From NCBI RefSeq assembly GCF_947489255.1, contig NZ_CANLCY010000006.1, positions 1-49,279 of the forward strand: a stretch of 49,279 nucleotides of DNA. Reading direction: 5' to 3'. This DNA is from an uncultured Microbacterium sp. (GTDB taxonomy: Bacteria > Actinomycetota > Actinomycetes > Actinomycetales > Microbacteriaceae). Shown piece after piece: positions 48,201-49,279 of the stretch. Numbering within the stretch: position 1 is the first letter of the stretch; every line of letters starts with the position of its first letter. The translations under genes were made by a program, and so were the position numbers. The notes under the pieces were generated by a model. That model did not search any database, had not been told where the DNA came from, and saw nothing but the letters and a program-made list of their open reading frames with translations.

Positions 48201-48866
48201 ATCGCGGTCAACAACGACCTCGGAAGCGGGATGCAGGTCGCCCTCAAAGACCTCGAGCTGCGCGGCGCGGGCAACCTGCTCGGCGCGGAGCAGGCGGGCC
48301 ACATCGCCGGTGTCGGGTTCGACCTCTACCTGCGGATGATCGGCGAGGCGGTGTCGACCTTCCGCGGGGAGGACGTCGACGGACCCACCGAGCTGCGGCT
48401 CGAGCTGCCGGTGGATGCTCGGCTCCCCGAGTTCTACATCGACAGCGAGCGTCTCCGCCTCGAGGCGTACCAGAAGCTCTCGGCGGCCGCGTCGGCGACG
48501 GCGAAGGACGACGCGATCGACCTCGTCGTCGAGGAGCTCCGCGATCGTTACGGTGAGCCGCCCTCCGAGGTGGAGGGTCTCGTCGCCGTGGCGCGTCTGC
48601 GCCGTCGTGCGGCGCAGGCCGGTCTCGCCGACGTCGTGGCGATGGGCTCCAACCTGCGTGTCGCCCCCGCCGATCTCCCCGAGTCGATGCGTGTGCGTCT
48701 CCAGCGCCTCTACCCCAAGGCGAAGCTGGTCGCCGGAGGCGACGCCATGGTGGTTCCTCTGCCTCAGGATGCCGACGACGCCACCCTCATCGCGTGGGTA
48801 CGTCAGCTTCTCGATGCGCTGTGGCCCCTGCCGGCGGAGAAGAGCGCCGCGGCGGCCACCGCCTGA
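45279..48866 (+). CDS. mfd: transcription-repair coupling factor
   Basis: A 1195-residue SF2 translocase that removes stalled RNA polymerase and recruits UvrA. N-terminal UvrB-like region ([76 protein letters not shown]), the RNAP-interacting region ([61 protein letters not shown]), helicase motifs [55 protein letters not shown], and [28 protein letters not shown]. Full length, no frameshift. GTG 45279 follows a TAGACT box by 7 nt, so I reject the longer in-frame start at 45096 in the repeat region. Confidence 0.97.
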   Translation: [1195 protein letters not shown]

Positions 48867-48888
48867 GCGCGCGAACGTCCGGAGCGGC

Positions 48889-48921
48889 GGGGCCCGGTCG
48901 ACCTTGAGTCGGCCGGGCCCC
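48889..48921 (+). terminator. terminator hairpin after mfd
   Basis: GGGGCCCGGTCGAC pairs with GTCGGCCGGGCCCC (one mismatch) around a CTTGA loop, then TGTCATTT. A clear terminator, 23 nt after the stop. Confidence 0.88.
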
Positions 48922-49079
48922 TGTCATTTCCGGCGTGTTTCCGCGGAATGACGGGAGCGACACGCCCGGGCGGGGGCGTCGATTCGACGGGTCGTTCATT
49001 CCCGCGTAACTTATTACTTGTTCGCCCCACAGGGGAGAGCGGAGCGGCCGAAAGGCCCCGCGTCCTCTCAAGCGGAGAA

Positions 49080-49279
49080 CCACCCCGAAACCACACCGGA
49101 TGGTGTAACGTTTCGGTTCGGTCACCCGGCCGGTTTCCACGATGTTGATCTCGTTCTGAGATCCCACAGGGGAAGCTCCTAGCGTCGGGTGGTCTTCTAA
49201 GAAGTGAACTGCCTCACGGGTAGGTCGAGATGACTGTTTCTGTGGGTGCGTCCGTTCCTTGAGAACTCAACAGCGTGCA
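49080..49279 (+). promoter_or_regulatory. rRNA operon leader (upstream of a 16S gene beyond the window)
   Basis: The end reads TTGAGAACTCAACAGCG.., a conserved motif found just before 16S rRNA in actinobacterial rrn operons, acting in antitermination or pre-rRNA processing. Upstream candidates for -10 boxes are TAACGT (49106-49111) and TAGCGT (49180-49185); -35 boxes are unclear. CCCACAGGGGA, repeated, lies close by. The gene body is outside the window. Confidence 0.75.

Larger units (their letters stand above)
48867..49279. other. 413-bp region from mfd terminator to rRNA operon leader
   Basis: No gene. Contains the mfd terminator, a stretch relatively AT-rich near 49005-49020 (TAACTTATTACTTG), two copies of CCCACAGGGGA (near 49025 and 49163), the small inverted repeat GATCTC-5nt-GAGATC (49147-49163), and the leader of an rRNA operon. 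Confidence 0.7.

Noticed and set aside
45936..48302. A 788-codon minus-strand frame inside mfd
   Set aside because: mfd is complete on the plus strand; the antisense frame is a composition artefact.
49106..49185. A precise rRNA promoter call
   Set aside because: TAACGT and TAGCGT are possible -10 boxes, but no matching -35 is found at normal spacing, so I list only the leader region.

Overview
The window is high-GC actinobacterial DNA, most likely Microbacteriaceae and probably close to Microbacterium. This rests on the very high G+C, frequent GTG starts with ATGA/GTGA stop-start overlaps, the gene families present (Stealth, PMT family 39, YbaB plus WXG-like proteins, actinobacterial OpuC), and many apparently leaderless genes with a TANNNT box 6-7 nt before the start codon. 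Genus is inferred from style, not from a database search. Both edges are assembly-breaking repeats: base 1 lies in the 3' end of an IS5-like insertion sequence that cuts a yyaL-like gene, and the last bases are the conserved leader just before 16S rRNA, so the window may be one whole contig.

Layout. 1-9.4 kb: truncated yyaL-like gene, an AAA ATPase, protein mannosyltransferase (pmt), rsmI, metG-tatD, and a sugar MFS transporter. 9.4-14.4 kb: rsmA, a repeat-rich gap, a calcineurin-like phosphoesterase, a Stealth sugar-phosphate transferase, and ispE behind a coupled leaderless mini-ORF. 14.4-18.5 kb: a perfect 81-bp tandem array, then a DUF427 gene and a four-gene OpuC/ProU-type compatible-solute ABC operon. 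18.7-22.9 kb: a Uup-type ABC-F protein and a four-gene orphan type VII secretion-like cassette (YbaB-like, EspC/WXG-like, WXG-plus-membrane, membrane). 23-26.6 kb: membrane protein with MarR regulator, tRNA-Gln, glmU, prs.

26.9-29.9 kb encodes a compact extracytoplasmic flavin redox module: an FMN-binding lipoprotein, its FMN transferase ApbE, and a fusion of an NqrB/RnfD-like membrane domain to a flavin/NAD(P)H reductase domain. 29.9-35.5 kb: NUDIX hydrolase, S41 peptidase lipoprotein, an orphan TTA-containing gene flanked by a duplicated piece of the neighbouring histidine-kinase 3' end (sign of recent insertion), then a vanZ-response regulator-histidine kinase operon. 35.5-41.7 kb: a complete gluconate/idonate locus (gnd, gntK, gntR on minus; gntP, idnO, idnD on plus) with two palindromic operator candidates in the divergent promoter. 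42-49.3 kb: a 41-residue membrane protein, rplY, pth, two small membrane proteins, mfd, and the rRNA operon leader.

Roles fit together in three places. IdnD and IdnO convert L-idonate to gluconate, GntP imports gluconate, GntK phosphorylates it and Gnd decarboxylates 6-phosphogluconate. ApbE would load FMN on the lipoprotein, which exchanges electrons with the membrane reductase. The OpuC genes form one transporter whose ATPase lacks the usual CBS sensor domains. The most novel-looking items are the flavin module, the duplicated kinase tail around the orphan gene, the orphan type VII-like cassette, the mini-ORF coupled to ispE, and the divergent leaderless pmt/rsmI promoter within 23 bp.
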